From NCBI GenBank assembly GCA_945873295.1, contig CAMCCS010000005.1, positions 1-41,230 of the forward strand: DNA of 41,230 bases, read 5' to 3'. Origin of the DNA: an uncultured Clostridia bacterium. GTDB lineage: Bacteria > Bacillota > Clostridia > Oscillospirales > Oscillospiraceae. Below are positions 8,819 through 17,800 of the stretch, piece after piece (the first letter of the stretch is position 1; each line of letters begins with the position of its first letter). The notes under the pieces were generated by a model. That model had not been told where the DNA came from. It ran no database searches and worked only from the letters and a program-made list of their open reading frames with translations. The translations under genes and the position numbers were made by a program.

Positions 8819-11329
8819 TTATTCCCCCGCGGAGTTGAATTTGACCTGGAGCTTGCCTTCACGGATCATTTTAATGAACACATCCACCAGATGCGGGTCA
8901 AACTGTTTTCCCCGCTCCCGCTCCAGAACCGCCAGTGCATCTTCCAGCGGCATGGCTTTCTTGTAGTTCCGCCTGGAAATCATGGCGTCAAAGGAGTCTG
9001 CCACACAGAGAATACGGCCCATCAGGGGGATGGACTCCCCGGCAATTCCTCTGGGATACCCCTTGCCGTCATACCGCTCGTGGTGAGAAATGACGGCGGG
9101 AATGACATAGTCCAGCGAGGGCAGATGTCGGATAATCCCAACAGAGTTTTCCACATGGGTCTTGATGATCTCGTATTCCTCAGCAGTCAGCCGGGATGGT
9201 TTATTCAGGATGGTTTCGGATATGCCGATCTTACCAATATCATGGAGGAGTCCCGCCTCCCGGATGATACTCACAAAGTCGGAACTCATACCGCATTCCC
9301 TGGCCAGGGCCATGGCGTATTCTGCCACATTCTGGGAATGGCTGAAGGTATAATGATCCTTGGTATCGATAGCCGCGGTCAAGGCAACGATGGTAGCGGC
9401 ATAGGTCTCGTAGCTGCTGGTGTGCTCCGCTTTCTGCTGCTCCTGGACGGCTGCCTCGGAATAGATGACCACCCGGTTTTTGCCGGAACGCTTGGCGGTA
9501 TAAACCGCAAAGTCGGTATTGGAAATCAGTTCCTCCAGCGTGGAAGCCATATAGGGAGCAGCGCAGATGCCGCAGCTCAGGGTCAGCGTTTTCAGCTGGT
9601 ACAGCTCCCGGTTGGAGTTCATATGGCGCACCTGGTCCAGAATGGATTCCGTGAGCAGTTTCGCGGAGTAAATATCATAGCCGGGCAGCAGCAAGGTAAA
9701 CTCCTTACCCGCCATTCGGAACGCCATACCCCTCCCTTCCGAGGAGGCGCGAATGATGTCGGCAGTCTTCTGGAGAGCAATGTCTCCTTCCTTGTTGCCG
9801 TAGAGCTGATTGTAGAGCTTAAAATCATCCACATTCAGCATGACCAGCGACAGGACCTGCTGGCTCCCCTCGCTGAAAATCCTGGAGGCAGTCTCATAGA
9901 AGCTCTTTCTGTTGAACAGGCCGGTCAGTTCATCTTTACGGGCTTCTTCATAGGCCTTTTCGTACTGGCGGGCATTTTTGACAGCCATGGAGCAGACGGA
10001 GCACAAGGATGTGAGCATGCTCATGTCCTCCGCGGTGTAAGGCTTCCCCTTTTGCTTTTGGGAAAGGAGCACTACACCGATCAGCTGATCAGCATCCTTC
10101 AGCGGTGCCGCGCAGGCAACATTCTTATCCCGCAGCTGCCGTTTTTCTTTCTCCCACATGGAGCGATATTCCTTTGTGTGAACAAAATCCTCCATCAGAA
10201 TGGGGCTGTCGTGTTTGGAAAGGTAGCGAACCAGGGGATGATCCGGCTCCAAAACGGAATGATCGTTATGCAGCGGGCTGAAGGACTGTTCTTCCTGATA
10301 GCTTCCATCCTTGGCGTCCAGGAATACACAGGCCATATCCGTGGGAATGATCTTCTGAATGACATCCAGAAGGCCTGTCAGAATCTCGTTTTTGTTCAGG
10401 GTCCGGGAAATGGTCCGGCTGAACTGCTGAATCGTATCCGTGCGGTTTTGCTCTTCCTTGATGAACAGGACATCCAGGAACTGCTTCATAATCCGGTACA
10501 GGACATAAATCAGCGCCAGCAGAATTGTGGAAAAAATCAGGACAGAGATGCTTTCCCCCAGATTGAGCCGGCCAACCAGAGCGCGAAGGGGCCGATAGAA
10601 CGAATTGAACAGAAACAGGCTGATTAAAACGGCGACCAGATAGCAGTTGCCGGGAGCGGCCAGCAGGCTCAGCTTGAACAGGCGCTTACGGTACAGTGCG
10701 TAGAACACCAGGTACGCAAACAGCACACTCGAGATAATATCGATGGGGATACCGGCCAGGAATGGGATGGTAGACAGTGCAGTCGAGAGGACAAGGATTG
10801 CCAGCCCCACCAGAATGGGCCTCAACTGGCGCAGTACAAGCCGATCTCCCTTGCAGTAGCGCAGGAACAGCCGGATACACTGGACGCTGATGCAGGCGGC
10901 CCCTGCCAGCAGAACCGTAACGGTAAGGCTGTAATGATAAATATATGTGGCATTTCCGTTAACGTCTACAGACACTTCGGGGGTGGGAATGAACACCTGG
11001 GTAAACAGATTCAGAATATAGGCGCCCAGGAAGAAAAGAATCCAGAAAGCGCTGCTGCGGCTGCATTTGGCACCCAGGAACGCGGCAAAAAACCGATAGA
11101 ATATGGCAGGAACCATCAATATGCCCAGCAGCGAAACATAATGCCAGAAGTTGACGGAAGGCCAGAAGCGGATCCGCATGAAGAAGGAACCGCCGGCTGC
11201 CAGCACCAGGCAGAAAAGCAGCAGAATAAAGGCATTGATCACCTTTGTCTTTTTGGCGACAAGGAAAGCCATCAGCAAAAATAAATAGCTGAACAATGCG
11301 ATAATGGATACCCAACTGTAGCTTGCCAA
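8819..11329 (-). CDS. Membrane-bound GAF / degenerate GGDEF / HD-GYP signalling protein
   Basis: An 836-residue protein probably acting in cyclic-di-GMP signalling. The first ~290 residues hold about eight hydrophobic helices, followed by a linker and a GAF-like domain (about 300-450). Next is a diguanylate-cyclase domain (about 460-625) starting KDELTGLFNRKSF. Its active-site loop is AGKEF at 540-544 instead of GG[DE]EF, so cyclase activity is doubtful. The C-terminal HD-GYP phosphodiesterase domain is intact: HD at 696-697 in LLHDIGKIGI, and HHERYDGKGYP at 749-759. The net activity is therefore probably c-di-GMP hydrolysis, with the GGDEF domain as a possible nucleotide sensor (inference). 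The start codon is TTG, supported by GGGGGG about eight bases upstream. The gene lies 109 nt after the GH3-like gene. Confidence 0.9.
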   Translation of the reverse strand: MASYSWVSIIALFSYLFLLMAFLVAKKTKVINAFILLLFCLVLAAGGSFFMRIRFWPSVNFWHYVSLLGILMVPAIFYRFFAAFLGAKCSRSSAFWILFFLGAYILNLFTQVFIPTPEVSVDVNGNATYIYHYSLTVTVLLAGAACISVQCIRLFLRYCKGDRLVLRQLRPILVGLAILVLSTALSTIPFLAGIPIDIISSVLFAYLVFYALYRKRLFKLSLLAAPGNCYLVAVLISLFLFNSFYRPLRALVGRLNLGESISVLIFSTILLALIYVLYRIMKQFLDVLFIKEEQNRTDTIQQFSRTISRTLNKNEILTGLLDVIQKIIPTDMACVFLDAKDGSYQEEQSFSPLHNDHSVLEPDHPLVRYLSKHDSPILMEDFVHTKEYRSMWEKEKRQLRDKNVACAAPLKDADQLIGVVLLSQKQKGKPYTAEDMSMLTSLCSVCSMAVKNARQYEKAYEEARKDELTGLFNRKSFYETASRIFSEGSQQVLSLVMLNVDDFKLYNQLYGNKEGDIALQKTADIIRASSEGRGMAFRMAGKEFTLLLPGYDIYSAKLLTESILDQVRHMNSNRELYQLKTLTLSCGICAAPYMASTLEELISNTDFAVYTAKRSGKNRVVIYSEAAVQEQQKAEHTSSYETYAATIVALTAAIDTKDHYTFSHSQNVAEYAMALARECGMSSDFVSIIREAGLLHDIGKIGISETILNKPSRLTAEEYEIIKTHVENSVGIIRHLPSLDYVIPAVISHHERYDGKGYPRGIAGESIPLMGRILCVADSFDAMISRRNYKKAMPLEDALAVLERERGKQFDPHLVDVFIKMIREGKLQVKFNSAGE

Positions 11330-11397
11330 TGTGCTTCCCCCCTTTCCAAATGCAGCCTATAAAAATTCTTTGCAGTTTTGGTACGCCTTATAAGAAC

Positions 11398-11422
11398 AAA
11401 CGAACCGTCCAAACGGGTCGTT
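11398..11422 (-). terminator. Possible weak terminator or attenuator after the GH3-like gene
   Basis: A 10-bp stem with one mismatch and a 4-nt loop (11399-11408 pairing with 11413-11422). On the minus strand it is followed only by TGTTCTTATAA, a poor T-run. It lies between the GH3-like and GGDEF/HD-GYP genes and may reduce read-through rather than stop it. No convincing separate promoter for the downstream gene was found. Confidence 0.35.
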
Positions 11423-11438
11423 TAAGCGGTACCCGTTT

Positions 11439-13037
11439 TTACATCAGTGAGAGGAACTCAGAAACCTGCATATGCGGCGGGTTCAAATGACGGATCGGTT
11501 TCCCGTTTTGTTTCCGGAAGGCCTCAAAGGTGCCGCATTTTACGATTGAAATATTCAGCGGATCAACACCCAGGATCTTTTTCAGATCCGCATAGTCACT
11601 GTCCAGATACTTAAAATAAATGGTAAGGTGTTCCTTCAGAACGTCGATGTTTGCGGCCATACCGGAAAGCGCGCTGCTGTCCAGCTCCACATACATATGC
11701 AGCCGGGGCCGGTTATTCTGGGTGTATTCCTTCTGTGCGAACCAGTCCTGAACCTTGAGACCGGAGAGGCGGATGGCATGGCTGATGGAGTTTTCCGTGA
11801 TACGGGTGAAGCCCGCAATGTCGATCACATCCGGTGTACGGTCAATATAAGCAAATCTCGGAATCCTGGTCTGCTCATTCCGGTCGCCGATGCCCACGCA
11901 GCGATACATATCGCCCACCCGGTACCGGGCAAACGCGCCGCCCTTCAGCACGGAAATTACCAGCTCGTATTTCTCACCAGAGCGAACCTCATCCATCAGA
12001 ACCGTTTTTGGAATATAGGCAGGATCTTCCATATTCCGAAGCATTTCCGATTCGGGAATAAACTCATAGAAGCAGGCATCCGGGAAGAAATACATACCGT
12101 TCCGGCTCCAGGTTTCGGTACCGATGCAGGTAGGTTCGGTGCCCGCGAAAAGCTCCATGGGACGAATGCCCCACATCTGCTCCAAATCGTCCTTATAGCA
12201 CCAGTTGTCTGTTCCCGCGATCATAAAACCCTTGAGCTGGAACAGATCCTTAGGCAGCAGCTCCCGGTTTTCCTGCTTGCAGATCCGCTGGGATTTGAGA
12301 TATCGCAGCAGCATGGTGGGAGATACAGACTTTATGAGACCCGCTTTGGAGCCGCCGGAATGCTTGCTGAGAGAGGATGCACTCTGGCTGATATAATAGG
12401 TGACGCTTCCCAGGCCGAAAAAGTATTCGATTCCCTTTTTCATTCCCAGCTTGAAGCCCCGGATATTCCGTTCCCGGAAGGACATTTGGGCTGCTTCTTT
12501 TACCGGAGGCAGGTACTCAATGTCGATCTCGTCCTTTAGCAGCAGCGGCATCAGGCCGGTGGCATACGGGAGGGGGGCCAGGGCATAGAGCATATGGTCT
12601 GTGACAGCCACATCGAAATCGTTTCTTCCCTTGCCGGTGGCAAGGATAAAGCAGGCCATCATATTGCGCTTATAGGTATCCAGCATTCCCTTCGTGTAGG
12701 GGGCCGCCTTCATAGGGTGAATGCCGCCCTCCCAGGTGGTCTGGATCCAGAGTACAGGCTTGTCCGGTAGGCACTCCGCCTGCTTTTTCAGAAGAATATC
12801 CGCATAATCCGCGTAAGTAGTCAAAGGCACCATAGCCCGGAACTCTTCCAGGGTCTGCGGGTGCTTTCCCTTGAGAAACCGCTGGCCCAAAGGAGAACGG
12901 CTCCAATCGTGGATCTGCTCCATTGCCAGACGGCGCTGGATAACCATGTATTCCTCCATGGTCAGATCCAGAAATCCGCAGTATTCCTGCCAGATATGCT
13001 CTTTGGAATCTGTTCGGATTTTTTCCTGGAACCGCAT
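11439..13037 (-). CDS. GH3-family (auxin-responsive GH3-like) adenylate-forming protein
   Basis: A 532-residue member of the GH3 family. Plant members adenylate carboxylic-acid hormones and conjugate them to amino acids; the role of bacterial members is largely unknown. Recognisable blocks are PLTTYADYADIL (about 71-82), FAGTEPTCIGTETW (about 297-310, matching the family's Tyr-Ala-Ser-Glu loop), FFPDACFYEFIPESE, and FARYRVGDMYRCVG (about 368-381), equivalent to the family's conserved RYRxGD. The N-terminal ATP-binding segment is unusual: where plant enzymes have an SGTT-type loop, this protein has TTWEGGIHPMKAAPYT (about 100-115), so ATP binding may be altered. An excellent AAAAGGAGG lies six bases before the ATG. 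It starts 19 nt after the methyltransferase-like gene and shares its promoter. Confidence 0.8.
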   Translation of the reverse strand: MRFQEKIRTDSKEHIWQEYCGFLDLTMEEYMVIQRRLAMEQIHDWSRSPLGQRFLKGKHPQTLEEFRAMVPLTTYADYADILLKKQAECLPDKPVLWIQTTWEGGIHPMKAAPYTKGMLDTYKRNMMACFILATGKGRNDFDVAVTDHMLYALAPLPYATGLMPLLLKDEIDIEYLPPVKEAAQMSFRERNIRGFKLGMKKGIEYFFGLGSVTYYISQSASSLSKHSGGSKAGLIKSVSPTMLLRYLKSQRICKQENRELLPKDLFQLKGFMIAGTDNWCYKDDLEQMWGIRPMELFAGTEPTCIGTETWSRNGMYFFPDACFYEFIPESEMLRNMEDPAYIPKTVLMDEVRSGEKYELVISVLKGGAFARYRVGDMYRCVGIGDRNEQTRIPRFAYIDRTPDVIDIAGFTRITENSISHAIRLSGLKVQDWFAQKEYTQNNRPRLHMYVELDSSALSGMAANIDVLKEHLTIYFKYLDSDYADLKKILGVDPLNISIVKCGTFEAFRKQNGKPIRHLNPPHMQVSEFLSLM

Positions 13038-13056
13038 TTCGATGCCTCCTTTTAAG

Positions 13057-13623
13057 TTATTTACGTGTGCGCCACGCTTTTTGTATACTTTCCCAGGTAG
13101 GGATCAGGAAAGGCGTGGATTTCTGATACGCCCCGTAATTGGAAAAGGTACGGGGAAAGGTCCAGCAGTCCTGAAATACCACATAGAGAATATCCAAAAG
13201 GCTGGCAGCAACGGACAAAAGGGTGCACAGGAAGCTGCCCCAGCTCAGGGCCAGCCCAAAATACATCAAGCAAAGCCACACAACGCCCGGATGCCGGCAG
13301 AGGGCGTACATCCCGGCATCATAAACAGGCGGCTTTTGCCGGGGGTTCAGATAGGTTTCATCAAAGGGAAGCGAGAAAAACAGGGACAGGATCATCAGGA
13401 AAAAACCTGCCGCTCCGAAGAGAAGCCCCAGCCCGAAAACCGGCTGCCGCCGCATAAGGCAAGTGTCCCATTGGCTTAAGAAACAGCCAATCGTACTGAC
13501 GGCCAGAAGCACCGTCCCCAAGGCAAAGAAGCTTTGGAGAAACCGGTTTTTCAGCAGAACACTGTTGACATCATACACGATGTAAAGAACAAATGCCAGA
13601 CAGGTGCCGACCAAGAAAACCAT
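13057..13623 (-). CDS. ICMT / phospholipid-methyltransferase-like integral membrane protein
   Basis: A 188-residue hydrophobic protein with about five membrane helices. The C-terminal half has the pattern of isoprenylcysteine carboxyl methyltransferase and PEMT-type enzymes: YALCRHPGVVWLCLMYFGLA (the conserved RHP) and, near the end, FSNYGAYQKSTPFLIP, which resembles FGxxYxxYxxxVPxxxP. These enzymes use S-adenosylmethionine at the membrane; the acceptor here is unknown. The acidic residue pair usual before the last motif is not obvious, so activity is uncertain. The frame is open 20 codons further upstream to an ATG at 13683, but that ATG lies in the promoter's -35 box, before the expected transcript start. 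The ATG at 13623, just after GGGGGAAT, is therefore preferred. Confidence 0.7.
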   Translation of the reverse strand: MVFLVGTCLAFVLYIVYDVNSVLLKNRFLQSFFALGTVLLAVSTIGCFLSQWDTCLMRRQPVFGLGLLFGAAGFFLMILSLFFSLPFDETYLNPRQKPPVYDAGMYALCRHPGVVWLCLMYFGLALSWGSFLCTLLSVAASLLDILYVVFQDCWTFPRTFSNYGAYQKSTPFLIPTWESIQKAWRTRK

Positions 13624-13654
13624 ATTCCCCCAGCTTTCAAAATAGTATGACCTT

Positions 13655-13683
13655 ATTATACATAATGCGGATTGGAAGTGCAA
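13655..13683 (-). promoter_or_regulatory. Promoter for methyltransferase-like / GH3-like operon
   Basis: On the minus strand: TTGCAC (13683-13678), a 17-nt spacer, then a perfect TATAAT (13660-13655). Transcription should begin near 13648, about 25 nt before the preferred start codon at 13623. AT-rich sequence upstream of the -35 box (13684-13770) could act as an UP element. Confidence 0.7.
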
Positions 13684-13968
13684 GTGGTTTACAAAAAATA
13701 TTTCACAAAATTGTAATTATTTTTTATCTTTTGTTACTTTCTGTATGAAAGTCCAAAAGGGCACATTAAAATCAGTTTTCAAAAAAAGCGCCCAAAATTG
13801 GGGAAAATGGCAGAAGAATTTAAACAATCATGACAGTTTCCACGAGAAACGTTCTCTTTTCAAGAGGGCGTACAGGCTCCCCTCCTATATTTTTGTTTCC
13901 GGAATGTAACCATTGAATGTCGGCGGGAATCCCGGCGCGCTGCACCGGGAGGCCTTGATGCGCCGTCT
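13684..13968. other. Intergenic region without a convincing gene
   Basis: The stretch is AT-rich for its first 130 bases, then more mixed. Short stems are visible near 13840-13870 (GTTTC/GAAAC, then CTCTT/AAGAG). The small open frames here resemble no known protein and have no ribosome site. It is probably the degraded upstream part of a lost gene that left the response-regulator fragment to the right. Confidence 0.5.
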
Positions 13969-14151
13969 CCATGCCGTCTTCATGCATATTCTCCGCCAGG
14001 GGAAGACGGCATTGTGGCAATCCGGGCAATGGAGGGCAGCGCCTGAGGCTATGATTTGCTCCTTCTGGACATTATGCTGCCCGGTACGGACGGGTATGCG
14101 GTGTTCCGGCAGGTAAAGAGCAGCGGCATTTTAAAAACGACAGAAAAGAGA
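13969..14151 (+). pseudogene. Decayed response-regulator receiver-domain fragment
   Basis: One plus-strand frame reads AYSPPGEDGIVAIRAMEGSA, a TGA stop (14044-14046), then GYDLLLLDIMLPGTDGYAVF and RQVKSSGILK. This is the middle of a CheY-like receiver domain. The phosphoacceptor Asp lies in LLLDIMLPG (codon 14068-14070) and the usual DG-x2-AI helix precedes it. The N-terminal acidic pair, the conserved Lys region and any output domain are missing. With the internal stop this is a remnant of a two-component regulator, not a working gene. It runs directly into the terminator at 14154. Confidence 0.75.
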
Positions 14152-14153
14152 AA

Positions 14154-14204
14154 GCCCCAGGGCTTCATCCGATAAGCAGATGAAGCTCTGGGGCCTCTTT
14201 TTCT
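14154..14204. terminator. Strong intrinsic terminator, both strands
   Basis: A 16-bp stem with a single G-T pair (14154-14169 with 14179-14194) and a 9-nt loop. On the plus strand it is followed by CTCTTTTTCT; on the minus strand by TTTCTCTTTTCTG. It probably served the lost response-regulator gene on the plus strand. Lying about 130 nt past its stop, it is also the best terminator for the giant minus-strand gene. Confidence 0.85.
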
Positions 14205-14278
14205 AGGAAAAGTGAAAGCGTTTCATTCAGGCTTTCAACTGTATCAGGGAGCTACGTTTTTCCATCCGGTTTTTTGTA

Positions 14279-14307
14279 CCATGCTGCCGAAATGATCGGC
14301 AGCATGG
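14279..14307. repeat. Perfect 11-bp hairpin just downstream of the giant gene
   Basis: CCATGCTGCCG pairs with CGGCAGCATGG around the 7-nt loop 14290-14296. It lies 16 nt past the giant gene's stop codon. There is no T-run on the minus strand (GGTACAAAAAACC follows), so it is more likely a 3' mRNA-protecting hairpin than a terminator for that gene. On the plus strand a weaker GATTTTTAA follows. A 7-bp stem also lies at 14213-14219 with 14231-14237. Confidence 0.55.
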
Positions 14308-14322
14308 CCGCGATTTTTAAGC

Positions 14323-14815
14323 CTAGTCACTGAAAAGTCCGTCCACGGATACAATCTCCCCGGTTTCATCCGATGCAAGCATCTGATGACCACCTTCCGT
14401 GACTGCATGGTACTGACCATCCAGAATCACAAAGGTATGGAGTCTATCCACGAAGAAGCTGACAAATCCATCCTTGACCTCAACCTGAATCGTCACCAGC
14501 TTACCGTCATCACAGTACGCAATCGTCAGGATCTGACCCTCGAATTTTTCATCCACAGGGATCTGAACATAAAGCATACCATAATAGTAGCCAGTCATGG
14601 TGATGTGATAACGGGCAAGGACAATGGATGTGGGCAGCTTCTCCAGATATTTACAGATGATGCAGTTTTCATGCTCGCAGCGGTCCGTTACAAACAATTC
14701 TGCATTCCTGGAAATATAGCCGGATACCCGGATTCCGGTTGGTTCATGGATGAGTGTACGGTATACCAGTGCCTGATAGCTGTTCACAAGGTTGATGTAG
14801 CCGAACTTCGCGTGA
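14323..14815 (-). other. C-terminal domain of the giant protein with a Cys cluster
   Basis: The last ~160 residues are not repetitive. They contain CEHENCIIC (14653-14679, C-x4-C-x2-C with a His), a possible metal site or disulfide cluster, then strands such as YHITMTGYYYGMLYVQIPV and a hydrophobic-aromatic stretch FVSFFVDRLHTFVILDG. The chain ends in an acidic GLFSD. There is no LPXTG, hydrophobic anchor or basic tail, so this is not a sortase substrate of the usual kind. Confidence 0.65.
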
Positions 14816-17800
14816 ATGTCCAGCTTGCCGGAAACATTAACGTTCAGAGGATTGTTTTCCTCACCGACAACACCTGCGTCAATGCCCAGGTTGTCGGCAA
14901 TAATGGCATCCTTGTCGTCCTTATCGGTAACCTTGCCGCCGCTGGAAATGCTGACATCCTCGCCAACGATCTTGTCTACCTTCACATCTCCCTCGCTGGA
15001 AATGTGGATATTACCGCCGGTCGCGCCAAACTCATCAGACTCCACCTCCAAAGGATCGTCCTTTGTGCCGATGTCGCCGCTGGCGTCAATCTGGATATCG
15101 CCGCCAATCATATCGATACCATCGGGTTTGACAGGAGCGTCGCCGTCGATGACATCGCCGTCAACCGTCAGATGCACATTGCCGCCGTCCTGATCGGGAT
15201 CACCATCCGCAATGATGGAATCGATGATGAGATCCTTGGTGTTGTCCAGATAGATGTTATCGCCAAAAGCGTTAACTCTGTCCAGCGCGGTCTTCAACGG
15301 ATCCTCTTGGGTTCCAATATCGCCTCTCAGGCTCTTCAGGCTGCCGGAAGGAGCGGTAATATCCACAGTACCCCGATCCTCGCTGCCCTTGATGTTGCCC
15401 TTTGCAGCGATGTTAACCTCGCCCTCGGCAACTATGGAATCGATGGTCACGTCGCCGCCGCTTTCGATATCCACGCTGTCCATCACAGTGCCTTCGCCGG
15501 TGCTGATGTGGGTAATGCCGCCAGCCGTAATGCCAAGCGCGTTGTCAGGCTCACCGAAGCTTACAGAACCGGAGCTGCTGTTGGCCTCCAGATTCACATC
15601 GCCATCGGCGGTGATTCCGGTAGAGGATGCGTTCTGTTCTTTATCGATGGCTTCTGCCTGCTTATCGGCCGCATCCTGGAGCGCCTGGTTCAGCGCATCC
15701 GTCAGGTCGTGCAGTTCGTTCTTCCGAATCTGCTGTTCCTGCTCCAGAGCCTTCAGGGCTTCCTCCGCGGAGGCAGCTTCCTTCAGTCCGGGAACCGTGC
15801 CGTAGGTCTTGTCGCCGGCACTGTCCACCGCGCTTTGCAGCTGCTTCTCGGCATCAATCAGTGCATCCTGCTTATTCTGGGTTTCTGCCTTGGCGCTTTC
15901 ATAATCGGACTGTGCGCTGTCCACCTTGTCCTGCTGGGCCTGAATGGCTTCCGGATCCGGATTCTCTGCCTTCTTGAGATTCTCCAGCTCAGCCTTGGCG
16001 TCCTCCAACAGCTGCTTGGCAGCCGCTTCATCCGCCTGGGCCTGGTCAAGATCAGTCTTGGCAGTATTCCGGTTATCCAGTGCATCCTGCAGTTCCTGCT
16101 TCACGCTATCGAGGGTATTGACGTAGTTATCCAGGACCTGCTTCTGATCTTCCAGGGCTTCGGCCTTTGCCTGCGCCTTGGCTGCCTCAATGGCTGCCTC
16201 CACAGCGTCCTTGATCAGGTCGTTGTTACCCTTGTCGCTTTCCACAATGCTGCCATCTTCGATCTTCAGGTTTACACTGTTTTCCTTGCCGGTGGAAGTG
16301 ATGCTGCCGATGGTCATGTCGCCGGTAATCTCCGTGATGAACACGTCGCCATTGTTGGCAGCCGCATTCAGAACGCCGGGATTGCCGTTTTCATCGGGGT
16401 TGGTATCCACCAGCAGCGGTGCTTCTGCGGTGCCCACATCGCCATTGCCCGCGGTGACAGAAATGCTGTTGCCCTTCACCTGTGTGGGGCGTCCCAGCTT
16501 ATCGCCGAGAACCAGTCCGCCCTGCGCGGTGATGGAGACATCGCCTGCCGCTTGGGTGGCGCCCAGGTTCATATCGCCGTCGGTGTTGTCGATGGTCAGA
16601 TCCCCTGTGCCGTCCACGTGGAGGATGCCCTCGGTGGTATCAGCTGTCAGATTCAGGCTGCCCACCGCATTCAGGTTGGTATCACCGAAGCTGTCAGTGG
16701 TCAAATGATTGCCAATGGATACGTCAATCCGATGGTCGGGGTCCGCACCGATGGAGCCGGTGGCGGAGGTGATGGAGCCGCTGCCGGCATCCACATTCAA
16801 CTTGGTGTCGCCGTCCTCACGGTTATCCAGGATGCTTCCCTGCGCCGCCAGATCCGCGCTGCCAACTGCGGTGACATGCTGAATCTTCATTTCACCGTCG
16901 GGAGCCTTCAGGGTCACGCTGCCAGCCGTAGAAGTCACATTGTTCACCATCTGGTTTCCGGTGAGCTCGGTGATGGCGATGTCGCCCACCGCCGAGGCGT
17001 TCAGTGTCGTCTCAGTGAGAAGGTCGATATCCCGGATGCCATTGAAGGAAGCAACGAAGTTCATCTCGATCTCGCCGTTTTCGTTGCGAAGAATGTCCCA
17101 ACTGCCCACATTCTCGGGATCGTAAGCGTCCGCACCGGGCAAAGGTTCTTCGCCCATAATATTGGCAATGACATCTTCCTTCCAGCTTCTCTGCTCCGTA
17201 GTAAGCTCGGTAACTGCGCCGATGCCACCCTCGGTGGCAGTGTAGCTGTGGTTTTCCGCGTAGACGTTGGAATCGGTGCCATAAGTGGTGGTGCCGTTCT
17301 CGGTCTTCTCGCCAACATACTTATCCTTGTACATCTGCTGTACATAGGCGTCCGTAATGGCTGCCTTAGCCTCGACTGCAACACCTTCGATGCTGGGAGC
17401 GGTGATGGTCACATCCCCGTGGGTGGAAACCACTTCTCCGGCGGTGAACGTACCGCTGCTCTGCTGAATGGTGATGTCGCCGACATTCAGCAGGTAGCTT
17501 TCCCCAGTGGAGGTGCCGATTACAAGCACCAAATCTCTGGGCTTAACGGTCTGATCCTCGACGGGAGGATACTTGCCAACCAGCGCTTCGTAGGCATTTT
17601 CAACCAACGCCTGCTTCTGCGCATCGGTGAGGGACTCCCAGTAAGCCTTAAAGAGATCTTTTTCGTCGTCCAGCAGAGGCTCTGTCTCGTAGACGGGTGC
17701 ATTGGGATTGCCCTCGGCATCTTCCGCGTCCGTGGTCAGATTGCCCTGTGCATCCAGATACAGAGGTGCCCCGCTGTCATCGACAGTCTGGATGGGATCG

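Noticed and set aside
13624..13683. Upstream ATG (13683) as start of the ICMT-like gene
   Set aside because: It overlaps the -35 box of the promoter and lies upstream of the predicted transcript start; the added residues are not membrane-like and have no ribosome site.
13913..14116. Plus-strand 67-codon frame near the receiver fragment
   Set aside because: The meaningful receiver-domain sequence is in a different frame; this frame has no recognisable content.
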